Assembly: GCF_905371695.1 (NCBI RefSeq)
Contig: NZ_CAJPMA010000054.1
Location: forward strand, 1 to 11,658
Length of the DNA stretch: 11,658 nucleotides
DNA from: an uncultured Campylobacter sp.
GTDB lineage: Bacteria; Campylobacterota; Campylobacteria; Campylobacterales; Campylobacteraceae
Direction of reading: 5' to 3'
Made by a program: the position numbers and the translations under genes. Positions 6,457 to 11,658 of the stretch are shown here, one piece after another (position 1 is the first letter of the stretch; every line of letters begins with the position of its first letter). The notes beneath the pieces are model-generated. The model did not search any database. It was not told the DNA's origin and was given only the letters and a program-made list of their open reading frames with translations.

Positions 6457-7023
6457 TTGGCTATACAAGAAAATTTGAATGATATCAGGCAAGAGATAGG
6501 CGCGCAAGAGCAGTTTTTAGAAAGTATCATTAAAGGCGAAAGAGCCTTTAAAAAATACAAAAAGCTAATAATCGCGGCTTTCGTAGTCGCGGTAGCCGCC
6601 GTAACTTGGACTTACGCGCAAAAATTTATCGACAAAGGCCGCGTAAAAGAGGCGAATGAAGCATACTCGAAACTAATCGCAAACCCGAGCGACGAGGCGG
6701 CTCTTAAAATTTTAAAAGATAAAGAACCTTCGCTTTACGCGCTTTATAAATTTAAACAAGACGCCCAAAAAGGCGACGTAAGCGGCGCAAAAGAGCTACT
6801 CGCCCTGCCGATAGATCCACTGGTTAAACAAATTATAAGCGCGCAAATAGGCGAGCAAAGCGGCGAAATTTTAGCTAATTACGACGCGCTTTTAAAAGGC
6901 TACGGTTATTTAAAGGAAAACAAAATTAGCGAAGCTAGGAGCGAATTTTCTAAAATTCCGCTAGACTCGCAGCTTAACAACTTAGTTAAAAATTTACAAC
7001 ACTATCAGGGAAACAAACAATGA
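6457..7023 (+). CDS. YfgM-like single-pass membrane protein with periplasmic TPR-type region
   Basis: A 188-residue protein. A cytoplasmic N-terminus (1-36, with basic KKYKK just before the membrane) leads into one membrane helix (about 37-55). A helical periplasmic region follows with TPR-like pairs, clearest in LLKGYGYLKENKISEARSEF (146-165). The layout and length resemble E. coli YfgM (TPR_21 family), a SecYEG- and chaperone-associated protein encoded just before bamB. Here too the next gene encodes a propeller-like lipoprotein. The C. jejuni equivalent by position is Cj0397c, annotated as hypothetical as I recall. The start is TTG at 6457 with AAGGA six bases upstream; no ATG fits better. 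Its stop overlaps the next start as ATGA. The family assignment is by eye, and the function is inference. Confidence 0.85.
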   Translation: MAIQENLNDIRQEIGAQEQFLESIIKGERAFKKYKKLIIAAFVVAVAAVTWTYAQKFIDKGRVKEANEAYSKLIANPSDEAALKILKDKEPSLYALYKFKQDAQKGDVSGAKELLALPIDPLVKQIISAQIGEQSGEILANYDALLKGYGYLKENKISEARSEFSKIPLDSQLNNLVKNLQHYQGNKQ

Positions 7024-8024
7024 AAAATTTTACTCTACTTCTAGCGTTTTTAGCGGCGCTAATTTTAAGCGGGTGTGGCACGAAAAGACAATATTTCGAG
7101 CCTGAAAACGTAACGGCAAAGCTTAGTCTTTCGCATAGCTTGCCTTCGTCGATCGCCAGCGTAAATAAAAACGGCGCGACGCTAAATAACGGCAACGTCG
7201 TTACCAAAGATGGTTTAAATGCGAACATTAAGCTCAACGAAGGATTTTGGCTACTAAATCAAAACGGAGGTCGCATAATATCGACTAATCTCGAAGGAGA
7301 GCTGGTTATTACCGGTACCGACGGTTCGGTCATTTACAGCTCGAAATTTCCTACCGCGATCGTGGCGGCTTCGACGGAAGGCAATCTGCTAGCCGCCGTA
7401 AGCGCCGAAAACCACATCTATTTAATCGATATATCGCAGGCAAGAACGCTGATGGAGTATAAATCATCCGAAATTTACGCGGTCGACTCGCGCGTAGCCT
7501 CTCCGCTTTTTATGGATACGCTAGTTATTTTCCCGTCGCTAGACGGTAAAATTTACATCGTCCAAAAAGATAGCGCACGTATTCTAAGAGACGTCGTAGT
7601 TAGCAGCGAACAGTTTTTTAACAACGTAACTTTCCTTGACGTAGTGGGCGAAAATATGATCGCGGCGACGGCTAAAAAAGTACTCGTCATCAACCCTCAA
7701 AAGACGCTTTACTACGACGGCGAGATCAAAGACGTACTCGTAAATAACGCCGATATCTATATCTTTAAAAAAGACGGCGTCGTAATAAAAACCGACCTAA
7801 AATTACAAAAGAAAAACGAAGCGCGCTTTAAATTCGCGATATTCTCAGGTGCTGCGATAACCGCGAATAACCTATTTATAGTAGAGAAAACCGGCTACGT
7901 TATCAAGACGGATTTAAACCTCTCAAATCCTAAAATTTACGAATTCGACACGGAAATTAAAGACAAAAATTTCATAGGCGCGAATGCGTTTTACTACGAC
8001 GACGAGTTCGTAAATTTCGAGTAA
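7020..8024 (+). CDS. Outer-membrane-type lipoprotein, beta-propeller-like (PQQ/BamB-like candidate)
   Basis: A 334-residue lipoprotein. The signal peptide ends in the lipobox LSGC with acylated C19. G20 and T21 follow, with no Asp at +2, so outer-membrane sorting is expected. The mature part is almost wholly short beta strands separated by DG/NG turns, for example GELVITGTDGSVIYSS (93-108), NHIYLIDI (131-138), LDGKIYIVQKDSARIL (174-189). Two near-identical strands, GVVIKTDLKL (253-262) and GYVIKTDLNL (292-301), lie 39 residues apart, about one propeller blade. BamB, the propeller lipoprotein of the beta-barrel assembly machine, is the nearest architecture, and the YfgM-like gene upstream supports that comparison. 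The protein is shorter than E. coli BamB. It matches C. jejuni Cj0396c by position. ATG at 7020 overlaps the preceding stop by four bases. Confidence 0.88.
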   Translation: MKNFTLLLAFLAALILSGCGTKRQYFEPENVTAKLSLSHSLPSSIASVNKNGATLNNGNVVTKDGLNANIKLNEGFWLLNQNGGRIISTNLEGELVITGTDGSVIYSSKFPTAIVAASTEGNLLAAVSAENHIYLIDISQARTLMEYKSSEIYAVDSRVASPLFMDTLVIFPSLDGKIYIVQKDSARILRDVVVSSEQFFNNVTFLDVVGENMIAATAKKVLVINPQKTLYYDGEIKDVLVNNADIYIFKKDGVVIKTDLKLQKKNEARFKFAIFSGAAITANNLFIVEKTGYVIKTDLNLSNPKIYEFDTEIKDKNFIGANAFYYDDEFVNFE

Positions 8025-8356
8025 TGGATCAAAAAATTTACGCCCTTTTCGAAAAGGGTAAAATTTTCCTTAAAAATTTAAAGCGGGTAGATTTGTCGCA
8101 AATTAGCGCTAAACGCTCGCTTCAAGCATATCTGGGCGTAAATTTAAAAGGCTTTTACCAAATCGTTTTCATTAGAAACGCAAAAAGCAGACTACTCGTA
8201 AAAGAAGCGCGCGAAATAGACGAAATTTGCGCTAAATGCGAAGAAATTTCGCAAACTAAGATAACCAAACGCGCGATATTTTTTAACTCCGCTATCTGCT
8301 CGAAATCAAGCGAGTTTTTAAAACAAAACGGCTGGGTCTGCCATGATTTTATGTGA
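8024..8356 (+). CDS. Conserved small protein of unknown function (Cj0395c position)
   Basis: I do not recognise a domain in this 110-residue basic protein. It has no signal peptide or membrane segment, so it is probably cytoplasmic. Predicted mixed alpha/beta: basic N-terminal third (Lys/Arg-rich 11-31), a strand GFYQIVFIRNAKSR (43-56), a helix with C69-x2-C72 (IDEICAKCEEI), a strand RAIFFNSA (83-90), then C92 and C106. The four cysteines could bind a metal, but the spacing matches no family I know. ATG overlaps the lipoprotein stop as TAATG. Its own end overlaps coaX by 14 bases, so it is firmly inside the operon. C. jejuni has a gene of similar size at the same place upstream of coaX. Confidence 0.8.
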   Translation: MDQKIYALFEKGKIFLKNLKRVDLSQISAKRSLQAYLGVNLKGFYQIVFIRNAKSRLLVKEAREIDEICAKCEEISQTKITKRAIFFNSAICSKSSEFLKQNGWVCHDFM

Positions 8357-8966
8357 TATCGGCAACACGAACGCCGCGTTTTTGCAAGACGGGAAAATTT
8401 CTCGCATGAGCGTGCGAGAATTTCGCGGCTACGAGCCCAAAGAAAAGGTCTATTTTATCTGCGTAAACGACGGACTTTTCGGTAAACTAAACGCTAACGA
8501 AAATTTCGTAAATTTAGAAAAATACTTCGACATAGATACGATCTATCAGGGGCTTGGCATCGACCGCATAGCCGCTTGCTACGGCATAAAAGACGGCGTA
8601 GTGGTGGATGCTGGCAGCGCAATAACGGTCGATATAATGGCAAATTCGATGCATCTAGGCGGTTATATAATGCCTGGGATTTCAGCTATGCTAGCGGCTT
8701 ACGAGAGTATTTCGCCGCGCCTAAAAGTGCCGATTAATTCGCAAATCGATATCGACGCTCTACCCCAAAAGACCGCGGATGCGGTGAGCTACGGCATCTT
8801 TAAGCCCATCGTTACGCTAATCGAAAAGCTAGTCGGCAATAAAAACGTCTATTTTACCGGCGGCGACGGCGAATTTTTATCTAAATTTTTTAAAAACGCC
8901 GTCTGCGACAAGATGCTAGTCTTTCGCGCTATGCAAAAACTAATACGAGAAAAAGGGATAAAATGA
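8343..8966 (+). CDS. coaX: Type III pantothenate kinase
   Basis: Catalyses the first step of coenzyme A synthesis, ATP-dependent phosphorylation of pantothenate, in the cytoplasm. Type III enzymes belong to the ASKHA fold and need a monovalent cation. It is 207 residues, at the short end as expected for Campylobacterota. Landmarks: phosphate-binding CDIGNTNAAF (4-13) with the conserved Asp at 5, QGLGIDRIAA (69-78) with D74, VVVDAGSAITVD (86-97), GGYIMPGI (106-113), and a C-terminal FTGGDGEFL (171-179) glycine-rich loop. The start ATG lies within the end of the preceding gene, and its stop overlaps the hisG start as ATGA. Confidence 0.95.
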   Translation: MILCDIGNTNAAFLQDGKISRMSVREFRGYEPKEKVYFICVNDGLFGKLNANENFVNLEKYFDIDTIYQGLGIDRIAACYGIKDGVVVDAGSAITVDIMANSMHLGGYIMPGISAMLAAYESISPRLKVPINSQIDIDALPQKTADAVSYGIFKPIVTLIEKLVGNKNVYFTGGDGEFLSKFFKNAVCDKMLVFRAMQKLIREKGIK

Positions 8967-9574
8967 TAACCGTCGCTTTACCCAAAGGTAGGATCGCTGA
9001 GGATACATTGGCGATTTTTAGGGAAATTTTCGGCTCGAAATTCACGTTTGAAGATAGAAAGTTGATTTTAGACGAAGGAAATTTTCGTTTTTTAATGGTG
9101 CGAAACCAAGACATCCCGACTTACGTAACCGAAGGCGCAGCCGATATCGGCGTAGTCGGACTTGACGTACTTGAAGAGCATCGTCCGGACGTAGTGCGGC
9201 TGCTTGATCTTAAAATAGGCGTTTGCCGCGTCTGCGTGGGGATAAAAAACGAAGACGAACTAGATCTAACCAAACCCGAGCTAAAAATAGCTACTAAAAT
9301 GCCTAATATCGCACGCGCTTATTTCGCGCAAAAAGCGATCGCGCTGAAAATCATAAAGCTATACGGCTCGATCGAGCTTGCGCCGTTGGTAGGGCTTGCC
9401 GACGCAATCGTGGACGTAGTAGAAACCGGCTCCACAATGAAGCAAAACGGACTAAAAATAGGCGAAACGATAATGCAAAGTTCCGCGCATCTAATCGCTA
9501 ATAAAAATAGCTTTATTATAAAAAAAGATAAAATTTTAGAGCTTTATCATAAGCTAAAAGAAAAAATAGACTAA
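8963..9574 (+). CDS. hisG: ATP phosphoribosyltransferase, short form (HisG-S)
   Basis: First enzyme of histidine synthesis: condenses ATP with PRPP to phosphoribosyl-ATP. At 203 residues it is the short form. It carries ITVALPKGR (2-10), the catalytic core with ADIGVVGLDVL (60-70), and the PRPP-binding loop IVDVVETGSTMKQNGL (149-164). It lacks the roughly 80-residue C-terminal regulatory (ACT-like) domain of long-form HisG. Short forms work as hetero-octamers with HisZ, a HisRS-like regulatory subunit. No hisZ lies in this window. C. jejuni has a long form inside a his operon elsewhere, as I recall, so both form and location differ. The last gene of the plus-strand operon, it overlaps coaX by four bases. 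Confidence 0.95.
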   Translation: MITVALPKGRIAEDTLAIFREIFGSKFTFEDRKLILDEGNFRFLMVRNQDIPTYVTEGAADIGVVGLDVLEEHRPDVVRLLDLKIGVCRVCVGIKNEDELDLTKPELKIATKMPNIARAYFAQKAIALKIIKLYGSIELAPLVGLADAIVDVVETGSTMKQNGLKIGETIMQSSAHLIANKNSFIIKKDKILELYHKLKEKID

Positions 9575-9680
9575 AATTTTCGGAATTTGCGAATAATTTG
9601 CGTGGCATTTCGGTAGTGCTTTTCTCAAAAAATATCACCCGCTTTCATAAAGTTTACGCGTAATTTTCTGCTTAATCATA

Positions 9681-9715
9681 AAATTTTACGTAAAATTTCG
9701 CGCAAGCGCAAATTT
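9681..9715. repeat. Overlapping palindrome and hairpin, possible operon-end structure
   Basis: AAATTTTACGTAAAATTT at 9681-9698 is a perfect 18-base palindrome. Its last AAATTT also forms the left arm of a second inverted repeat: AAATTT-c-GCGC-aa-GCGC-AAATTT (9693-9715), with a one-base bulge and a two-base spacer. The two structures exclude each other. A short A-run follows on the plus strand rather than a T-run, so this is not a standard intrinsic terminator. It may still end or protect the hisG transcript, or be a protein-binding site. Confidence 0.45.
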
Positions 9716-9789
9716 AAAAAATAAGCGGACAAAAGTGTCTAAATTTTAAATTTCCCACGCAAATATGTAGGGGTAAAGTAGGAATTTAA

Positions 9790-9813
9790 GCGCCCCGAAA
9801 TCGTAAGGGGCGC
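9790..9813 (-). terminator. Stem-loop after the dctP-type gene, probable terminator
   Basis: GCGCCCC (9790-9796) pairs perfectly with GGGGCGC (9807-9813) across a 10-base loop. The stem begins about eight bases after the dctP stop codon, the usual place for an intrinsic terminator. Read on the minus strand, what follows is TTAAATTCC, only a weak T-tract. Read on the plus strand it is moderately T-rich after a few bases, so it might also stop readthrough from hisG. Confidence 0.65.
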
Positions 9814-9821
9814 ATTAGGAT

Positions 9822-10877
9822 TTATTTGTTTTGATCGATATAAGCGTAATCTGAAATTTTCGTCCATTCGCGAGCTTTTTTCATAAAGGCGCGCTGGGAC
9901 TCGACAATCTCTTTAAATAGCGGATCTTTGGTGCTTTGTTCGTCCAGTAGCTCGTTAGTCGCCTTTTTAAGCGCGTCTAGCACGTCTTTGGGGAAGGATT
10001 TTACCTGAATGTCGGGATACTCGCTTTTCATCTTATCCCAATAATCTACGTTCATCGCAAACACCCTAGTATTCACGTTTTGCGCTACTTGCGCGGCGGC
10101 GGCTTCAAATATCGCTTGCAGGTCCGCAGGCAGCTTCTCGTACGTTTTTTTGCTTACAAAGAACTGCGTCTCGCCGCTAGGCTCTTGCCAACCGGTGTAG
10201 TAAAATTTCGCTACTTTGTGAAAGCCTAACGCCATATCGTAAGCCGGACTCACCCACTCGACCGAGTCGATAGTGCCCATTTCAAGCGCCATGTATAGTT
10301 CCCCCGGGGCTATCGTGTTGATATTTGCGCCCAGTTTCGCGTAAATTTCGCCGCCGAATCCGGGAATTCTAATCTTTAAACCCTGTAAATCAGCAAGAGA
10401 GTTAATCTCTTTTTTAAACCAACCGCCCATTTGCATGCCCGTATTTCCCGCGCGAAACACCTTAATACCGTAAGGATCGAACACCTTTGCCTCAAGCTCC
10501 TTACCGCCGCCGAAATCGTACCAAGCTTTAAGCTCGTCCGTGTTCATCATAAAAGGCACCGCCGTAAAGAACATAGTTTTAGCATCTTTGCCCTTGTAAT
10601 AATAGCTAGCCGAATAGCCGATATCGTATTGACCGCTTTTTACGAAATCAAGCATCGCAAACGGCGATTTGTGCTTGGACGGATAGTCGATGCGGATCTC
10701 GATCCTGCCGTTACTAGCCTTTTCTACGATCTCTTTTAGCTCTTTGGGTACGTCGCCGAGTACGGGCATCGTACTCTCCCAAGTGCTGGCTAATTTTAGC
10801 TTATAGACCTTATCGTCGGCTCCCAACGCAAGAGTCGCGCAGGCTAAAAACCCCAGCGCAAGCGCGCGAATTTTCAT
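9822..10877 (-). CDS. TRAP transporter solute-binding protein, DctP family (TakP-like)
   Basis: Periplasmic receptor of a tripartite ATP-independent periplasmic transporter, which delivers an organic acid to a DctQ/DctM permease driven by an ion gradient. It is 351 residues with a signal peptide (1-20, cleavage after ALGA). The DctP fold signature is GLKIRIPGFGGEIYAKLGA (166-184), with R170 in the position of the carboxylate-binding arginine. GELYMALEMGTIDSVEW (192-208) and GWQEPSGETQFFVSKKTYEKLP (229-250) also match. The IPGFGGE and WQEPSGETQF sequences resemble the TakP/lactate-type branch that binds 2-oxo or hydroxy monocarboxylates; the actual substrate is not proven. The start chosen is ATG at 10877, with AAGGAG seven bases upstream. 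An upstream in-frame extension to 10922 would bury the signal peptide and overlap the promoter. No permease genes adjoin it. Confidence 0.92.
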   Translation of the reverse strand: MKIRALALGFLACATLALGADDKVYKLKLASTWESTMPVLGDVPKELKEIVEKASNGRIEIRIDYPSKHKSPFAMLDFVKSGQYDIGYSASYYYKGKDAKTMFFTAVPFMMNTDELKAWYDFGGGKELEAKVFDPYGIKVFRAGNTGMQMGGWFKKEINSLADLQGLKIRIPGFGGEIYAKLGANINTIAPGELYMALEMGTIDSVEWVSPAYDMALGFHKVAKFYYTGWQEPSGETQFFVSKKTYEKLPADLQAIFEAAAAQVAQNVNTRVFAMNVDYWDKMKSEYPDIQVKSFPKDVLDALKKATNELLDEQSTKDPLFKEIVESQRAFMKKAREWTKISDYAYIDQNK

Positions 10878-10908
10878 ATTATTCTCCTTTTTACGAAATT
10901 TAAGCGCC

Positions 10909-10914
10909 ATTATA
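10909..10914 (-). promoter_or_regulatory. Probable -10 box of the dctP-type gene
   Basis: The minus strand reads TATAAT. Transcription would start near 10902, giving a leader of about 25 bases that includes AAGGAG. No good -35 lies 17 bases upstream. GCGC (10915-10918) and GCGC (10904-10907) flank the box symmetrically. Further upstream on the minus strand is GTTAAGTTAAAATAAATAG, a TTAA-rich stretch that could hold an activator or repressor site. These last points are conjecture. Confidence 0.6.
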
Positions 10915-10969
10915 GCGCGCAAAAGCTTACTATTTATTTTAACTTAACCTTTCGTTTGCCGTCGCGCTT

Positions 10970-10975
10970 TAAAAT
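10970..10975 (+). promoter_or_regulatory. Possible -10 for the secreted-protein / M23 peptidase pair
   Basis: TAAAAT lies 28 bases before the ATG at 11003, and GGAGG (about 10993-10997) sits between them. This matches a Campylobacter sigma-70 -10 with a short leader of about 20 bases. The element is divergent from the dctP promoter about 60 bases away. One of several AT-rich candidates, so only tentative. Confidence 0.35.
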
Positions 10976-11002
10976 TTGCGAAAATTTCAGACGGAGGCGA
11001 AA

Positions 11003-11383
11003 ATGAAGCTTTTAAAATTTTGGATTTTATGCGCGCTTATCGTTAGCGGCGCGTTTGCGAGAGATGCGGGTTTTGGCGGATATTTCGGCTTTTACTCCGG
11101 CGGAGATTGGGACGATCGCGGACGCAGATACGAATTTGACCGCAGAGATTACGATAGAGGCGGAGCGTATAGGCGTTTTAGGCACGAGCGGGCGCCCAGA
11201 GGATACGACTATGCGCCGCCGCCCCCTCCGCCGCCTTACGGAGCTAGGCGCTACGAAAGAGATAGATTTATGCCACCTCCGCCTCCTTATTACGGCGGCG
11301 GACGTTACGGACGAGATATACTCGTACTTCCGCCTTCGCCGCAAGACGTTTGGAAGCAGCGAGATCGCCGCTGGGACAGATAG
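11003..11383 (+). CDS. Small secreted Arg/Tyr/Gly/Pro-rich low-complexity protein, unknown function
   Basis: A 126-residue protein with a signal peptide (about 1-19, SGAFA then RDAG). The mature part is low-complexity: aromatic Gly segment GFGGYFGFYSGGDW (23-36), then a dense Arg/Asp/Tyr stretch (38-70), then two imperfect 18-residue repeats. Each repeat is a proline run followed by a Y-G-x-x-R-Y-x-R-D core (about 74-87 and 91-105). The tail is LPPSPQDVWKQRDRRWDR (109-126). I know no family with this composition. The mature part is strongly basic and probably disordered, so a peptidoglycan, outer-membrane or nucleic-acid interaction is possible, but none is shown. ATG at 11003 has GGAGG about five bases upstream, better than the upstream TTG at 10976. 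The stop TAG overlaps the GTG of the next gene, so the two are coupled. Confidence 0.75.
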   Translation: MKLLKFWILCALIVSGAFARDAGFGGYFGFYSGGDWDDRGRRYEFDRRDYDRGGAYRRFRHERAPRGYDYAPPPPPPPYGARRYERDRFMPPPPPYYGGGRYGRDILVLPPSPQDVWKQRDRRWDR

Positions 11384-11658
11384 TGAAAAAAATTTTACTA
11401 GCGGCGTTGCTTTGCCTAAATTTATGCGCGCAAAATATCGTTAACGGCGAAGCAGCGATTATTTTTAGCCCGTCTAATTTAGCGGGAAATTTAAGCATAG
11501 ACGGCAAACCCGCAAAGTGGCTAGACGCGCCTAATAATAAAAAATTAAAATTCGCGCTCGTAGTCGCCGATTATTACAAAACGGGCGAAATAGTCGTAAC
11601 AAACGAGCTAAACGGCAAAATTTCAAGGCAAATTTTTAAAGTTGTAAAAGGCGATTAC
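11383..11658 (+). CDS. N-terminal part of an M23-type (LytM) peptidoglycan peptidase, cut by the window end
   Basis: An open frame runs from GTG at 11383 (TAGTG overlap with the previous stop) to the last base, 92 residues without a stop. Residues 1-16 form a signal peptide ending in LCA. The rest, with GNLSIDGKPAKWLDAP (35-50), KLKFALVVADYY (54-65) and VVKGDY (87-92), resembles the N-terminal beta domain of Campylobacterota M23 peptidases such as the Pgp3/Csd-type enzymes. These trim peptidoglycan cross-links and control helical shape. The catalytic HxxxD and HxH motifs would lie beyond the window, so activity cannot be judged. Identification is by remembered resemblance to the typical pattern of this domain (basic wall residues, then a GDYKKE-like turn). 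GTG follows the previous ORF without a strong ribosome-binding site of its own. Confidence 0.78.
   Translation, partial: MKKILLAALLCLNLCAQNIVNGEAAIIFSPSNLAGNLSIDGKPAKWLDAPNNKKLKFALVVADYYKTGEIVVTNELNGKISRQIFKVVKGDY

Larger units (their letters stand above)
9575..9821. other. Convergent intergenic region with inverted repeats and clustered AAATTT/GAATTT words
   Basis: No credible open reading frame, tRNA or known RNA is seen in these 247 bases. Counting the word that straddles the hisG stop, AAATTT or GAATTT (both RAATTY) occurs eight times, starting at 9574, 9583, 9681, 9693, 9710, 9741, 9748 and 9782. The region also holds an 18-base perfect palindrome (9681-9698), an overlapping hairpin (9693-9715), a direct repeat AATTTGCG (9584-9591, 9595-9602), and the GC-rich stem-loop beside dctP. 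Confidence 0.6.

Noticed and set aside
6986..7237. Minus-strand frame across the start of the lipoprotein gene
   Set aside because: Antisense to a well-supported coupled gene pair, with no recognisable protein features.
9575..9821. CRISPR array or tRNA in the largest gap
   Set aside because: The repeats are 6-8 bases with irregular spacing. No cloverleaf or regular spacer pattern can be formed.
10878..10922. Upstream extension of the dctP-type gene to a start at 10922
   Set aside because: It would place 15 residues before a classical signal peptide and run through the TATAAT box. ATG at 10877 has AAGGAG at correct spacing.
10976..11002. TTG start for the secreted protein at 10976
   Set aside because: No ribosome-binding site. 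ATG at 11003 has GGAGG and starts a normal signal peptide.
11027..11444. Long open frames overlapping the secreted R/Y/G/P-rich gene (minus 11027-11344; plus 11055-11444)
   Set aside because: Open only because the GC-rich repetitive coding sequence lacks stops in other frames. No ribosome-binding site or signal peptide, whereas the 11003 frame has both and couples to the next gene.
1..11658. Anti-phage system, prophage or complete mobile element
   Set aside because: All recognised genes are housekeeping, transport or envelope genes. No transposase, integrase, nuclease-helicase or toxin-antitoxin genes are visible. The only hint of mobility is the repeat at the extreme left edge.

Overview
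The window looks like chromosomal DNA of a Campylobacter, probably of the moderate-GC oral group (C. rectus, showae, curvus, gracilis or relatives) rather than C. jejuni. This rests on protein resemblance, on a gene order that as I recall it matches the C. jejuni block coaX - unknown - lipoprotein - membrane protein / gatC - cvpA - fur - lysS - glyA - DUF1882 - SPOR protein, on frequent AAATTT words, and on promoters with a good -10 and no clear -35. It differs from that block in having pilT between gatC and cvpA, a short-form hisG after coaX, and a SPOR-type gene that seems to have lost its C-terminal domain.

Layout. Positions 66-6342 form one compact minus-strand operon read from a divergent promoter region (6343-6456): gatC, pilT, cvpA, fur, lysS, glyA, a DUF1882 protein, and a membrane protein that looks like the N-terminal part of a SPOR-domain protein. 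Its genes overlap or lie within 10 bases of each other. Positions 1-65 hold no gene but carry a 13-base direct repeat. Positions 6457-9574 form a plus-strand operon: a YfgM-like single-pass membrane protein, a beta-propeller-like lipoprotein, a small unknown protein, type III pantothenate kinase and short-form ATP phosphoribosyltransferase. All its junctions overlap.

Positions 9575-9821 are a non-coding convergent gap rich in AAATTT/GAATTT words and inverted repeats. It includes a clear stem-loop just after the next gene. A TRAP-transporter solute-binding protein (dctP type) lies on the minus strand without permease genes beside it. Divergent from it, positions 11003-11658 carry a small secreted Arg/Tyr/Gly/Pro-rich protein. 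Its stop codon overlaps the GTG start of an M23-type peptidase gene that runs off the window.

How the genes may work together. The minus operon joins translation supply (GatC, LysS, GlyA) to iron regulation (Fur) and envelope functions (CvpA, the SPOR-like protein, PilT). The first two plus-strand genes have the architecture and order of E. coli yfgM-bamB, which suggests an outer-membrane or periplasmic protein-biogenesis role. The last two genes suggest a cell-wall or cell-shape module. I see no CRISPR array, tRNA, rRNA, complete mobile element or recognisable defence system. The most interesting material is the set of uncharacterised proteins: the DUF1882 primase-fold candidate, the YfgM/BamB-like pair, and the R/G/Y/P-rich partner of the M23 peptidase.
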